This document shows, in pieces, positions 1 to 10,671 of a stretch of DNA of 64,000 nt. The stretch is taken from contig JABYQN010000002.1 in the NCBI GenBank assembly GCA_022606135.1, positions 186,001 through 250,000 on the forward strand, in the 5' to 3' direction. The stretch comes from Fomes fomentarius. Its lineage: Eukaryota > Basidiomycota > Agaricomycetes > Polyporales > Polyporaceae. Both the position numbers and the translations under genes were made by a program. How positions within the stretch are numbered: the first letter of the stretch is position 1; each line of letters begins with the position of its first letter. The notes beneath the pieces were generated by a model. It saw only the letters and a list, made by a program, of their open reading frames with translations. It had not been told where the DNA came from and made no database searches.

Positions 1-128
1 ACCTCTTGATAGACATCAGTCCTGAAAGAAATTAATCACTCTTCAGCTTCGAATCTTGCTTCACTTCCATATCGGGAAAATATAGCAAGCCGTGTATGGG
101 ACAAATAACAGCAAATAACGCGTTCATC

Positions 129-1230
129 ATGGCCAACACCACCGTCCGTGGAGCAGTCGCCATCCATGGGCAGAACCCTCAGGTATGACTTTTGTTTGCA
201 TACAGACGGAAGGCATTCAAAGCTGAGGACCTAGTACTTAGTTGAATCTGTCATCCGAAACCGCATCTATGATTCGAACTTCTGGAAGGAACATTGTTTC
301 GCACTCACCGGTATGTGCTCTGGCTTCAGTGGAGTACAGCCGTGTCATTGACGTGTTGGGTTTCTCAGCGGAGACCTTGATCGACAAAGCTACCGAACTC
401 AAAGCGATTGGAGGCGTGTATGGCAATCAGAAGCCGACGGAATTCCTGAGCTTGCTCCTCAAGCTGCTGCAGATCCAACCGGAGAAGGAGATTTTGCTGG
501 AGTATATACAGGCGGACGAGTTCAAGTGCGTATCTACTACCCTTAGCTAGCCCCAGCTTCTCATTACAATACGTGTGCCAGGTACCTGCGAGCCCTTGCG
601 GTATTTTACATCCGGATGACCTTCCGAGCGGTAGAGGTTTACGAGCTTCTCGAGCCGCTCCTCAAAGACTATCGAAAACTGCGATATCATGGGATGGGTA
701 CGTGGTATCGTCGCTCTCTCCGCTGCGTGCATGCTGAAGGTGCGGCAGGAGGGTATTCGCTCATACACATGGACGAGTTCGTGGACCAGCTGCTGAACGA
801 AGAACGCGTGTGTGACCTCATCCTTCCCCGTCTCACGAGGCGCGATGTCCTGGAGGATCTATGAGAGATTGGCCCAAGAAAGAGTCGTCTGCTTGACGCG
901 ATGGAGGGCAAGAGCGAACATGGGAGCGAGAAGAGCCGTAGCAGGAGTCGGAGCACTGACAGGAGCAGGAGCAGAAGCCCGCACAGGAGTAGGAGTGGCA
1001 GTCTGGCTAGTGGGAGGAGCGCGAGTCAGGGACGGAGTCGCGGCAGCAAATCTCCTCACTCGCCGTCTCCCACTGGCTCGAGGTATATCTCGCGCAGTCG
1101 GTCTGGCTCGAGGTCGCCGTATCGCTCGAGGAGCAGGAGCATCTCGCCGGATCGCGCTAATGGCGGGTCTCCGAAACGGTTCTGCTCTCGTAGTCGCAGT
1201 ATTTCCCCTGACCGTATGGACACTACATGA
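129..1230 (+). CDS. prp38: PRP38-family pre-mRNA splicing factor, RS tail cut off by an in-frame TGA
   Basis: PRP38 proteins belong to the U4/U6.U5 tri-snRNP and act in spliceosome activation in the nucleus. Exons read as 129-182, 235-310, 369-525, 582-697 and 749-864, all with GT/AG introns of 51-58 bases, giving 172 residues in continuous frame. The family signature is clear: start MANTTVRGAVAIHGQNPQ, then YLVESVIRNRIYDSNFWKE, then LLQIQPEKEILLEYI, then HMDEFVDQLLNEERVCDLIL. A TGA at 862-864 ends the frame right after RDVLEDL. The same frame continues to 1230 with EIGPRKSRLLDAMEGKSE and about 100 residues of Arg-Ser repeats, exactly what follows in homologues. GGA (Gly) to TGA is a one-base change, so this looks like a nonsense mutation or sequence error. 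A truncated product would keep the whole PRP38 domain and lose the RS domain. Confidence 0.85.
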
Positions 1231-1511
1231 CCTATGGGAAGAAGGCTTCATCAACCCCTTACAGCTGTTTGCGAAATTGGTGGCCGCACAACTGACGCGC
1301 GCGCACTTTCGACACGAAAAAAGTCAGAAAATATCAACCAATGGACTGTGCCCTTGCTCCTGCATCTCTTGCTCTGAGACTAGTCATGTACAGTACTACG
1401 TGGATGGGGCTGGTATGTATCCTTCCAATCAATGACACTCATTTATATCTCTTCTATGATGTTAGATAGACAGCACTGTGGAGACGACTCTTTCCGTCAC
1501 CGCTGAAGACT

Positions 1512-3255
1512 ATGTTGTCGAAATCACTGATCGTCATCTGCGGGGCCATGGGCGTAGGCACAGGATCGAACTCGCCCTTGCGCTCTCTTCCGGCCGCCAA
1601 CATGGCCCGTACCACGGAGCGAGGATTATCAACCCGGACTCGATGCAGGTGTATGCGGGCATGGACGTTATCACCAACAAGGTGCCGGTGAGCATCTCCT
1701 GATGGATTACAAGAAACCGGGGGAGCAGTTGACGGGTGCGGAGTGGATCAGGGACGCGATCGAGGTGGTGCGTGTGTCGGCTGATGCGTCTGCGTTGCAC
1801 CGTACCTGGAGGGCTGGTTTGTTATTGCTGAGTAGATCATAAGGAGGGTTCAACACCTCCTCTTCCGCGACCGTATGGCTTCGCTTGACAAGTCTGGAGA
1901 TGGTGCGTCACAGGCAACGCCGTGCTCCCCACTATCGGCCTCAGAAGCATTCTTGAAGGCTCTTGCATCCCTCCCTCTCGACCTGCTTGCGTTGTTCAAC
2001 GAGACTCCGCATACGGCCCTAGCGCGGACACAAACCCGCAGCCATGTCTCGGTCTGCACAGACTTCTGGAACTGTTCGATCTGCTCGTTGCGCAGAGGTG
2101 GCACTGGAGGGATTCGAAAAAGGTTCTGACGAACTGGCGCGTCATCAAAAAACCGACGGCTTGCGAGCGAGGTCATTCGCGAACAGTCGCGGACGGTGTC
2201 GAAGCCAAGGTACGCACGCCCGTTATTGACTAAGAACAATGGAGCTGACCACCTGACAAACACGCAGGTACCGCACACTGTTTTTGATTGTTCGCAAAGC
2301 CTGACGTGCTCAAGCCGAGGCTGGATGCACGAGTGGACTGGATGATTGCGGCAGGCAGTCGCCCTCCACATCGATATTTCTGCTGACGCCTCGGCGTACC
2401 CTCAGAGCGATTGCCACCGCGGGAAGCAATCTTGCAGAAAAACACACCGATGACGGGAGCTCTGCGGAAGGATCTCCGCGGATGGACTACACACTCGGGA
2501 TCTATCAGTTGATAGGTTCGAGTCTTGTCGAATCCTGCGTTCCCACCGCTGATCCATTTCGTGACTGACCAGGGTACAAGGAGTTCCACGACTACCTAAA
2601 CTCACCCGAGCCTTCTGAAACAGCGTTTCGAGAAGAGGTCGAAGCTGGGAAACCGAAGATATGCAAAAAGACAAGTAGCGTGGATACGGAACAAATTCCT
2701 GCCGGTTGTGAATGCAGCAAATGCTTCGAATATGGGGCGCCTACGTACATTCTGGATGCCACGGGTGGGTCACAAACGACTTCCCTATGTTTATGCACGA
2801 TGTGTACGACATGTTGACGTGCGGAAATCGGCGATTCGTGGAGGAGGAATGGCCACGACGGATCGTATCAGAGAAGGTCCGTGACCTCTCTCTACCGGCA
2901 TTTGGGACTTTGCCCACATAGCGTTCCTGTATTAACGAGACCTGCCAGATCCAGCAACGCTCTCCCAGACTGCTGCCAAGATGCTCACGGTGCCCGAGCA
3001 GCTGACAGAGTGAGTTGCCTAACATAGTTCTTATAGTGCATCCCCAGCGCTCATGTATCTTACAGCCCACTCGCAGTGTTGAGTGCGAACCAGCGAGTCA
3101 AATGTGAGATTCGCCTGCTCAATCCTGGCGAACATGTCATGATGGACAAGGCGAAATGGAATGCGTATGCCCGCAGCCGTGGACATCGGAGGACGCCCGC
3201 AATGTATGCATACAAACGAGCGCGCGGCCCGTTGAGAGGCAAGTACGGACAGTGA
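1512..3255 (+). pseudogene. Broken tRNA dimethylallyltransferase (IPT / MOD5-type) gene
   Basis: The family transfers an isopentenyl group to A37 of tRNAs. Pieces of the protein appear in order but in different frames. They are the P-loop start (SLIVICGAMGVG), GARIINPDSMQVYAGMDVIT, HLLMDYKKPGEQLTGAEW, VQHLLFRDRMASLDK, the RWHWRDSKKVLTNWRVIK block, YTLGIYQLIG, YKEFHDYLNSPEPSE, RQVAWIRNKFLPVVNAANAS, ATLSQTAAKMLTVPEQ, and a C-terminal zinc-finger region ending in SRGHRR. Frame changes are needed after the P-loop, in the middle and near the end. About eight codons between NKVP and EHLL are missing. The zinc-finger CxxC is damaged (CEIR instead of CEIC), and the P-loop Lys-Ser is lost. No splicing scheme restores one frame. 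Fungi usually need this enzyme only once, so another copy elsewhere is likely (inference). Confidence 0.8.
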
Positions 3256-3685
3256 CAGGAGCTCGGCGGACTTGGACTACGCCGTCTAGATGGTGAATTC
3301 CACCGCTTCACGCGCTGTCTGACATGTGAGTTATTGACAATCAATCGCACTCTGAGAACTGACATCACACCAGGCCCTGTAGAACCGTGCACGCCAGTAT
3401 TAGGACCAGGGGTCGGCGAAATGTAGTCATATATCTGTGCAAGACATACGATGAGCCTGGGTGCGGCACTCGAGTTCCATTCTGCACCTACGTCAAGTCA
3501 GAGCAATGCGCACCACATCCCATCATCGATACGAATGAGAAAATATGTATACATTGTGATGTCATGCAGCAAACTCCTCCGCACCATAAGGGCTAACTTC
3601 GGACGCAAGACGACACACAGCTAAGCAGGCACAGCACTTCTATAAGGCTACATTGTACAACAGATGGGGACTACACGCCCACATC
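3256..3685. other. Intergenic, nothing recognised
   Basis: This stretch lies between the 3' end of the isopentenyltransferase relic and the 3' end of the enoyl-CoA hydratase gene. Short open frames here show no family resemblance. No repeat or RNA gene was seen. Confidence 0.5.
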
Positions 3686-5137
3686 TTACGAGTGGGACCA
3701 GTTCGGCTTCCTTTTCTCCGCGAATGCAGTCATACCTGCAAAATACATCCGTCAGCGCCCATTCAGTGTCACAACACACAACACAACCCCATTCCTCGAT
3801 AAATCACTCACCCTCCTTCTGGTCCTTTGTCGCAAACAGCGAATAGAACAGCGTCCGCTCATACCTCAATCCCTCCTGCAACGTATGTTCATGGGCCGCA
3901 TTCACAGCCTCCTTGGTCGCCTGGGCCGCAATCGCACTCTTGCTCGCAACGACGCTCGCGAGCTCGACGGCCTCCTTGACGACCTGTCCCTCGCCCTCGC
4001 CCACCACGCGGCTCACCACGCCCCACTCCGCAGCCTCCTTGGCGGAGAAGTGTCGGCCGGTGAGGGTGAGCTCCATAGTGCGCGACTTGCCGATGGCGTG
4101 CACGAGACGTTGGGTGCCTCCGCCGCCGCAGATCACGCCGACGTTGATCTCGGGCTGACCGAACGTGGCGGTGGGGGAGGCGAGGACGATGTCGCACATG
4201 AGGGCGAGCTCGCACCCTCCGCCGAGCTGCGAAAGACGGTGGTCAGTAAGAATGTCGTGATCAATCGGCAATCCCTTGAACTGAAGAGAGGGAAGGACAA
4301 ATAAGGGAGCGGCGAGATCATGCCACACGAAAAGCCGCAGAAATCCCATCGCACGAGCAACTGTGCATCTTGTGTCAACGGGGACAAGCCTTGTTGCACG
4401 TCACATTACGTCGGTTACGACAGGGACGTCTGTCTGCCGTCTACGACGTACAGCGCCTCTGGCTGCGTCAACGGTTACTATGAACAAGCCCCCCAGGCAT
4501 TCGTACAACGGGATGCTAGAGGAGCTCATCCAAACTGTGAGACAGACGCCATTATGTCATTTGACAAGCAGCTGGTCTGTGTCGATGATAGCCAAGGTTC
4601 ACAGCGTCGGTTTATCCGGAAGAAAAGCGAGTAATAATGAAAGTATGAATACTGAGCTTCGTGAGCGCAGAGAGGGAAAAGAGAGAGAGGTAATAAATCC
4701 GGACTCACCGCGTAACCGCTGACGGCGGCGATGATGGGCTTGCGGATAGTAGAAAGCAGAGACCAGCTCTCGAGGTACTTGCCCTTGAAGACCTCGTGGA
4801 CTACACGACATGTTCAGTGGTCGTTGGTGGCTCATGAGATACGTTACCCACATTCCTTGTCCTTCATCTCCTTGACGTCGGCACCAGCTGCATACCCACT
4901 AGCTCAGCACGTACTCCAACTCCTCATCGCGACGCACTCACCTGCGAACGCATTCTCGCCGCCCGTCAAAACCAAGGCGCGAATGCTATCATCCTCATCC
5001 AGCTCCTTCAGCGCCGAGTTCAGCTCGGTGAAGAGCGGAGTGGATAAGGGATTGAGGTCCTTCGGGCGGTTGAGCGTGATGAGGGCGACGCCGTCGGCCG
5101 GACGCGACGTGACGAGGTACTCAAGCTGCGTAGTCAT
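3686..5137 (-). CDS. Enoyl-CoA hydratase / crotonase-family protein
   Basis: Crotonases hydrate 2-enoyl-CoA during fatty-acid beta-oxidation. Five exons are read on the minus strand: 5137-4942, 4887-4852, 4800-4709, 4226-3812 and 3735-3686, giving 262 residues with all junctions in phase. Family marks are the start MTTQLEYLVTSRPADGVALI, the oxyanion-hole stretch ENAFAAGADVKEM, PIIAAVSGYALGGGCELALM, and FGQPEINVGVICGGGGTQRL. The two acidic catalytic residues fall at about Glu114 (GGGCE) and Glu134 (QPE). The length matches the short-chain hydratase class. No N-terminal mitochondrial presequence is obvious and the C-terminus (SHS) is not a standard peroxisomal signal, so location is open. The intron between GYA and LGGGCE is about 482 bases, roughly nine times the usual size here. 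A dienoyl-CoA isomerase-like activity is possible but less likely. Confidence 0.9.
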
Positions 5138-6976
5138 AATTCTCGCGTGAATGGGGTTAATCTTGTGGTAAGCACGGAAGTTGCGAAGAGAAGCAGTAGA
5201 AGAGGGCGGAGAGATGCAAGCATGGTGACGGTTTAGGTCGAGTTTTATATCGCTGGGTCTGGTGGAACCGTATGTACACCAGACAGCGTCGAGAGACCTT
5301 GTGAGACCGTATGGCTCAAGATAGAGAGCATTTTTCTAGCGCAGCGCGTCGAGATGGTGCGAGTCGAAGCTGTTAAAGTTGGAGTCTGTCGTATTTCAAT
5401 TTGTGCACCCAGTGGCGTCCGCTTTGCCGACGCGGGGTCCGTTCGGACATCCGATATCGACGAAGCGTCCAGACTCCACAGTCCACCATCAGCCAACCGT
5501 AGTCTACCCTAGGCAGACATTGGGCAGGCCTACTGACAACCGGGATAGACGGCCCTACAAGAGCCAACCGCACACCTTGCGCGAATCTGCCTTCAACTCG
5601 TATAACATTCTTGTTAAACGGGACCTAGATCTAAATAGTGTTCGAGTCATTGGCGGGTGACAATGGACGAGACCTGCGTTCAGCTCACCGGACGCAGTTG
5701 CACCTGACATAACCTGAGAGGTCGTTCTCGCGCCCAGAGCGCCTACTGCTGAGACAAGCCGCTATAAGTTAATCTCTACGCCACCGCGTCCTTGTACTGC
5801 GTACTGCGTGGCGATCCCGAATCCAATGGTCAGCAATGAGCGATGATCAAGATTATGCAAACTCCAGGTGCTTGCAAAGCTCAATCTTGCGCACCTGTTG
5901 GTAAGCACCATAGTTGTGGCCTCACTTGACTGTTAGATGGAGTGACTGCTCCACAACGACTCGCAGCAGGTGCCAGATGATGCTGAAGCTCCCCGACACT
6001 CCACGGATGACAATTCATGAGGCATTGAACTTGCTCACATGCCGCAGCCCTGTAGACGTCCGGTTTACCTACTGGTGGTCGCTTGGTGTGCAGCTTGTGT
6101 TCTATCATGCCAACATGTGAGGCCTTGGGTGAGTCATCATTAGTCAATACGGTCTCATGGCTGCACTCTGTAGGCATGTCGGCATCTCGCACCACAGAGT
6201 ACTTCAGGTTGGGGTTATACGCGGCTCACTGCATGAGTCTATTTGCAACGGGTATATAGTCTGTTCGCAATGGGTTCAAAACCAGTCTGGATCGTGACAC
6301 TGTCCTCTCTGGCGTCCGTCACCCTCATCTCAGTCAGCGTCATGCACAACCGCTCTCCACGATCTATTCGATCCAGTCTGGTTTTGAACCCATTGCGGAT
6401 AGACAACAATCGGCTCGCTGTTTCTTGTGCGCAACGTCACATGACGATTGATAGCTATCACTTTCTAAAGGTGGCGATGATTTGTAGATAGAATTTGTGG
6501 CATGCCAGGGACGGACAAACCTTGCCAGTTGGTGCATGCCTGGTCGTGGCCGCGTCGGTGAGTCTTTGTAGAACACATGAGAGAAGAAGAGGAGAGGAGA
6601 CCGTGAATTGTATTGGCCAATAGTTCCGAACCTGTGAACGTTCCGATGGTCTCTCGCGGCCGCGTGTCGGATAACGTCATGTACAATGATCCCGCGCGAG
6701 GCAGTTGGTGGTTCCGGAGAGAGGAAGTGGCCGTAGGTTGAATTATAATCGGGTGATATGTCCCGATCAGAGGTTATCGTAAATGAGGAAATGCCTTGAC
6801 GGAGAAGCTGTGAATATAGGCGCGGGCGCTGAGCGGGTGTTGACGAGGAGTACTTGTTTGTCGCCAACCTTCAGCTTCATCGTCTCCACATCTCCCTCTC
6901 GTCCTCAACGCCGGCGACGAAGACGAACTCAACCTTAGCTTCGAATAATTCTTGTGCCTACACGGCTCCCACCGCC
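5138..6976. other. Divergent intergenic region with an inverted-repeat element
   Basis: This is shared upstream DNA of the minus-strand hydratase and the plus-strand PIP5K gene. No coding exon was recognised. The only clear structure is the inverted repeat near 6266-6397, listed separately. The last part before 6977 is pyrimidine-rich and is probably the PIP5K promoter and leader. Confidence 0.5.
6266..6397. mobile_element. Small terminal-inverted-repeat element (MITE-like)
   Basis: A 29-base arm at 6266-6294 (begins CGCAATGGGTTCAAAACCAG) is repeated in reverse complement at 6369-6397 with one mismatch. Weaker pairing continues outward for about ten more bases on both sides (TAGTCTGTT against TTGTCTATC), so the real ends may lie near 6255 and 6410. 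The interior is about 75 bases and non-coding. Size and layout fit a miniature inverted-repeat transposable element or a long hairpin. No flanking target-site duplication was confirmed. Confidence 0.5.
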
Positions 6977-9488
6977 ATGGCTGCAGCAGCCATCCCGATA
7001 GCTCGCACGGCGTCCCCATCATCCTTTGACGATCCTCAACGCCCTTCTCATGTCTCGTCCTCCTCCGCAATTCGTGCCTCACCCCCGCTGCTAGGCTCAT
7101 CGCACCCGTCGTCAGTGAACAGTGTGAGCCCACCACCTCGAGAAGGAGACCTCGTCAACCCTGTCCATGCCCTCGCCTTTCCCAAGCAATCGCCAGCGCA
7201 GGAAGTTCACATCCTCAAGGTCACCGACGACTCTGTTCAGCTCGAGAGGGGTCCAATGCCCGAGTCCGTTTTCCACAAAGTCGGCGCGTCATTGGCCCAC
7301 AACGTCCGTTCGTCACATCGCGCAGAAAGCACCGACTCGACCGTCGGCCCACCTCCACCTTCACCACCGTCAAGTGTCGAGAACGAAGAGCTTCCCCTCC
7401 CTCGCAAACTCGTCGCATCTACTTCCTCACAAGCGGAGTCGTCTCCTCGTCCCGGCCCCGTTACTTTCACAGAGCCTCTGGAGCGTACATCCTCTGCGTC
7501 CCGCGACCGAGCGTCTCGCTTTAGTTCCCCAGGGCTCCGCCATCGCTCATCAGCAGAGACCAAGGCCTCGCTCAGGACATCCCAGTCTGCGTATGCACCC
7601 AGCACGCTGGACACGCCTATGACAGACGAGCTTGCGTCCATCCTCCCACCTTCAATCTCAAAGAGCTTGCCGTCCCGCGCTGGTTCCCATGTTTCCGTCG
7701 ATGGATACCTGCAGCCTCCCGCACCTCATAAGCCTTCGCGCCGCAACACGATCGGCGCCTCTACCTCGGGCCCTCCCCAGTCGCCGCCACGCATGGCGCG
7801 CATGATGACAATACAGTCCACACATCCGACCACCTTGGAGGACGGTGTGGGCGAGCTCGCGGAGGACATCGAGCAGCAGGCGGAGCAGATTCGCAGAGAG
7901 CGGAAGCGTGCGAAGGCGCAGCAGGAGGCGGAGCGAGCGCTGACACGGCAGGGAACAACACTGTCCAGAGCGGACGACAGGCCGTTGGTGGGCAACCTGA
8001 TCGGAGAGGACCACGTCAATTATGTCCTCATGTACAACATGCTTACGGGGATCCGGATAGCTGTAAGTACGCGCGCGCCTTGGGTGGCAGTGGGTTGACG
8101 AGCGTCGTTTTACGCGCACAGGTCTCGAGATGTCAAGCAAAGATTCGGAGACCACTCACAGACGAGGATTACACTGCACGACATAAATACTCCTTCGATA
8201 TGTGCGTGCTGCAGTTTACTCATTATCCTTTTGTTTCTGAGTCCCTTCCAGCGTCGGGAACGAACTTACGCCCTCTGCCAAGTATGATTTTAAATTCAAG
8301 GATTACGCTCCTTGGGTGTTCCGCGAGCTGCGAGAAGATTACTTCCACCTTGATCCCGCCGACTACCTTCTCTCCCTCACCGCGAAGTACATCCTCTCGG
8401 AGCTCGGCTCGCCTGGCAAATCGGGTTCGTTCTTCTACTTCTCGTGCGACTACCGGTTCATTATCAAGACGATCCATTATGCGGAGCACAAATTCCTGCG
8501 GCGGATACTCAAGCAGTATTACGAGCACGTCAAGAACAACCCGCATACGCTTCTATCGCGCTTCTACGGCCTGCACCGGGTGAAGCTCCCGCACGGACGC
8601 AAGATCCACTTCGTCATCATGAACAACCTCTTCCCCGCACACAAGGATATTCACGAGACGTACGACCTCAAGGGTAGTACAGTGGGACGCGAGTATCCGG
8701 AGGAGAAGGCCGCGCAGAACCCGCGGGCGGTGCTCAAGGACCTCAACTGGATCAACCGAGAGAAGACGTTAGAGCTGGGCCCGGAGAAGCGTGCTTTGTT
8801 GACGGAGCAGCTGCGGAGGGACTCAGAGTTACTGAAGGAACTCGGTGTGATGGACTACTCTCTGCTCATCGGCATCCACAACATGCGGAGAGGGAACAAG
8901 GACAACGTCCGGAGGAACACCCTCAGGGTCTTCTCGGTGAGTACTGACACCTTTGCTTGACGTAAGCTCGGCGTTGGCTGATGTCAATGGTGCGAACGCA
9001 GCCCGATATGCCCCTGATCAGCCGAAAGAAGACGATTGGCAAGGGGCCGCGGTCACCAGAGGCGATCGCGATGCGCCGCATCATGCGCGAGGCTGATCCG
9101 CAAAGTTTGGGAGCCGCGACCATCACACTGCCGGAAGAGGACACTGGAGAGCGGCAGCACTTCCTGTTCTACCAGGATGAGGGTGGTCTACGCGCAACAG
9201 ATGAGCTGAACGAGCCGATGGATACGATCTACTACCTCGGCGTTATTGACATCCTCACCCCGTATAACACGTTCAAGAAGGTCGAGCACTTCTGGAAGGG
9301 CCTCAGTGCCGATCGGGTACGTCTTCGAAATCATGCTCTTTATCTTCTGTAAGACGCTGACTTATAGCGTGCAGCACAAGATCAGTCCGGTGCCTCCGAT
9401 AGAGTACGCCGGCCGGTTCTTCTCCTTCATGAAGGCCATCATGCGCGGCGGCGAGGGCGGCGAACGGTTCAAGGTCAAGACGGAATGA
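6977..9488 (+). CDS. mss4: Phosphatidylinositol-4-phosphate 5-kinase (Mss4 type)
   Basis: This enzyme phosphorylates PI4P to PI(4,5)P2 at the plasma membrane, controlling actin, endocytosis and cell-wall signalling. Exons are 6977-8062, 8122-8201, 8252-8936, 9002-9316 and 9375-9488, giving 759 residues with all phases consistent. Residues 1 to about 335 are Ser/Pro-rich and disordered, with a short charged coiled stretch ([20 protein letters not shown]). The PIPK domain starts near [19 protein letters not shown]. It contains [19 protein letters not shown] (ATP-binding Lys near 460), [13 protein letters not shown] (near 527), [10 protein letters not shown] (near 588), and the substrate-specifying activation loop [17 protein letters not shown] (near 700). 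It ends GERFKVKTE, as in homologues. ATG 6977 is the first ATG giving the Ala-rich start after a stretch without a family match. One Mss4 gene per genome is usual. Confidence 0.93.
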
Positions 9489-10671
9489 GCATCCCCAGTC
9501 CGTGTTGCTCTCCCTCTATCATGACTATTTCACGTCCTCGGTCCATCCACTACCAATATCGGTATCTCCAGTTGCTCCTCGGCGTCATGGTTGGTGTTTA
9601 GACTATTCAGACTGGTCGATCGCACCTTGCAATCCATGTAGTATTTCATCATCCGACCTAGCCATCATATCCTATCACAAACATACCCCATATCCGCACA
9701 CCCACCCCTACCTCGTCCGCCCTTGCTCTTCCGTTTAGCTCACCGTCCTGCATGCCCTGAGCGCTCTTCCCCACAATCGCAATCCATCGCACATCGCGCA
9801 CAATTTACAATCCCTGGTCCCAGTAGGTAGTAGTCAAGGTTCCCATTCCCGTTCACGTCGCAGCTCGTTTGCTCGTTTGCTCGCCCGTGTCCCACTCTCC
9901 TTAACCATTGGTTCATCCTTCGTCGTCGTTAACACTATTTCGTCGCCCCCCCCGCGCACCCGCGTATGGGGACCGCGCGAACCACTCTCCTTCTCTGTCC
10001 GTATTCTTCCAACCTTCTTCCTCTCCCGTCGGTATCTGGCTTTGGCTTGTCTGCCGCATTCATCACATAGCCTCTCACACGGACCTTCTGCGCATTGCAA
10101 GGATTTTCCAGTTCCAATTTCAGTTTTCGTTCTCGTTTTCGTTCTCTTTTTATATCTCAGTACCGGTTTTCCTCTTTACTGGATACTCAGTCGATAGCTC
10201 TCCCAGTGGCTCCCCCGATCCATCTCATTTTATACAGTATATAATGTACTACATGTGCTGATATAGGCGAGAATAACAGGACCCGTGCAAACTCACCTGG
10301 TCGGTGATCCGGATGATGTGGGGTAGCGTAGGGCGAGAGATCGCTCGGATCGGTCTATGGAAGTTGAGTGCTTCCAAGGCCCAGAAAACTGGTTAGGATT
10401 GGACGCCCTGCCTTCGATCTTCACAAGTAAGACCGGGTTCGAACGGGATTCTGCATGAGAACGGGCACCCGAAACGAGCGCGAGTTCCGCTCACGCCTTT
10501 CTTGGGTGTGCGCACGTTAGCATTCTCTTGGATCTGAGAGTTATCGGTATCTACTACCACCAGGAGGATATGCCACCTTGTGGTCTTCATTGAGGTTGGT
10601 CGCAGGACAACAACCCACCTGTTCAACGAGCTATTGCACTCCACGGTCGTTGAAGTATACTGCAGACAATC
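9489..10671. other. Intergenic, pyrimidine-rich
   Basis: This is probable 3' UTR of the PIP5K gene followed by the promoter of the DUF1989 gene. It has long C/T-rich runs (about 9850-10200) and a run of eight or more C near 9950. No exon, repeat or RNA gene was recognised. Confidence 0.5.

Noticed and set aside
3885..4304. Plus-strand 139-codon frame over the enoyl-CoA hydratase
   Set aside because: It is antisense to the best-conserved crotonase exon.
6364..6867. Minus-strand 167-codon protein upstream of PIP5K
   Set aside because: It begins inside the inverted-repeat arm and has no family resemblance or splice logic.
10425..10465. tRNA-like GGGTTCGAAC text
   Set aside because: The bases flanking the loop do not pair into a 5-bp T stem on either strand.
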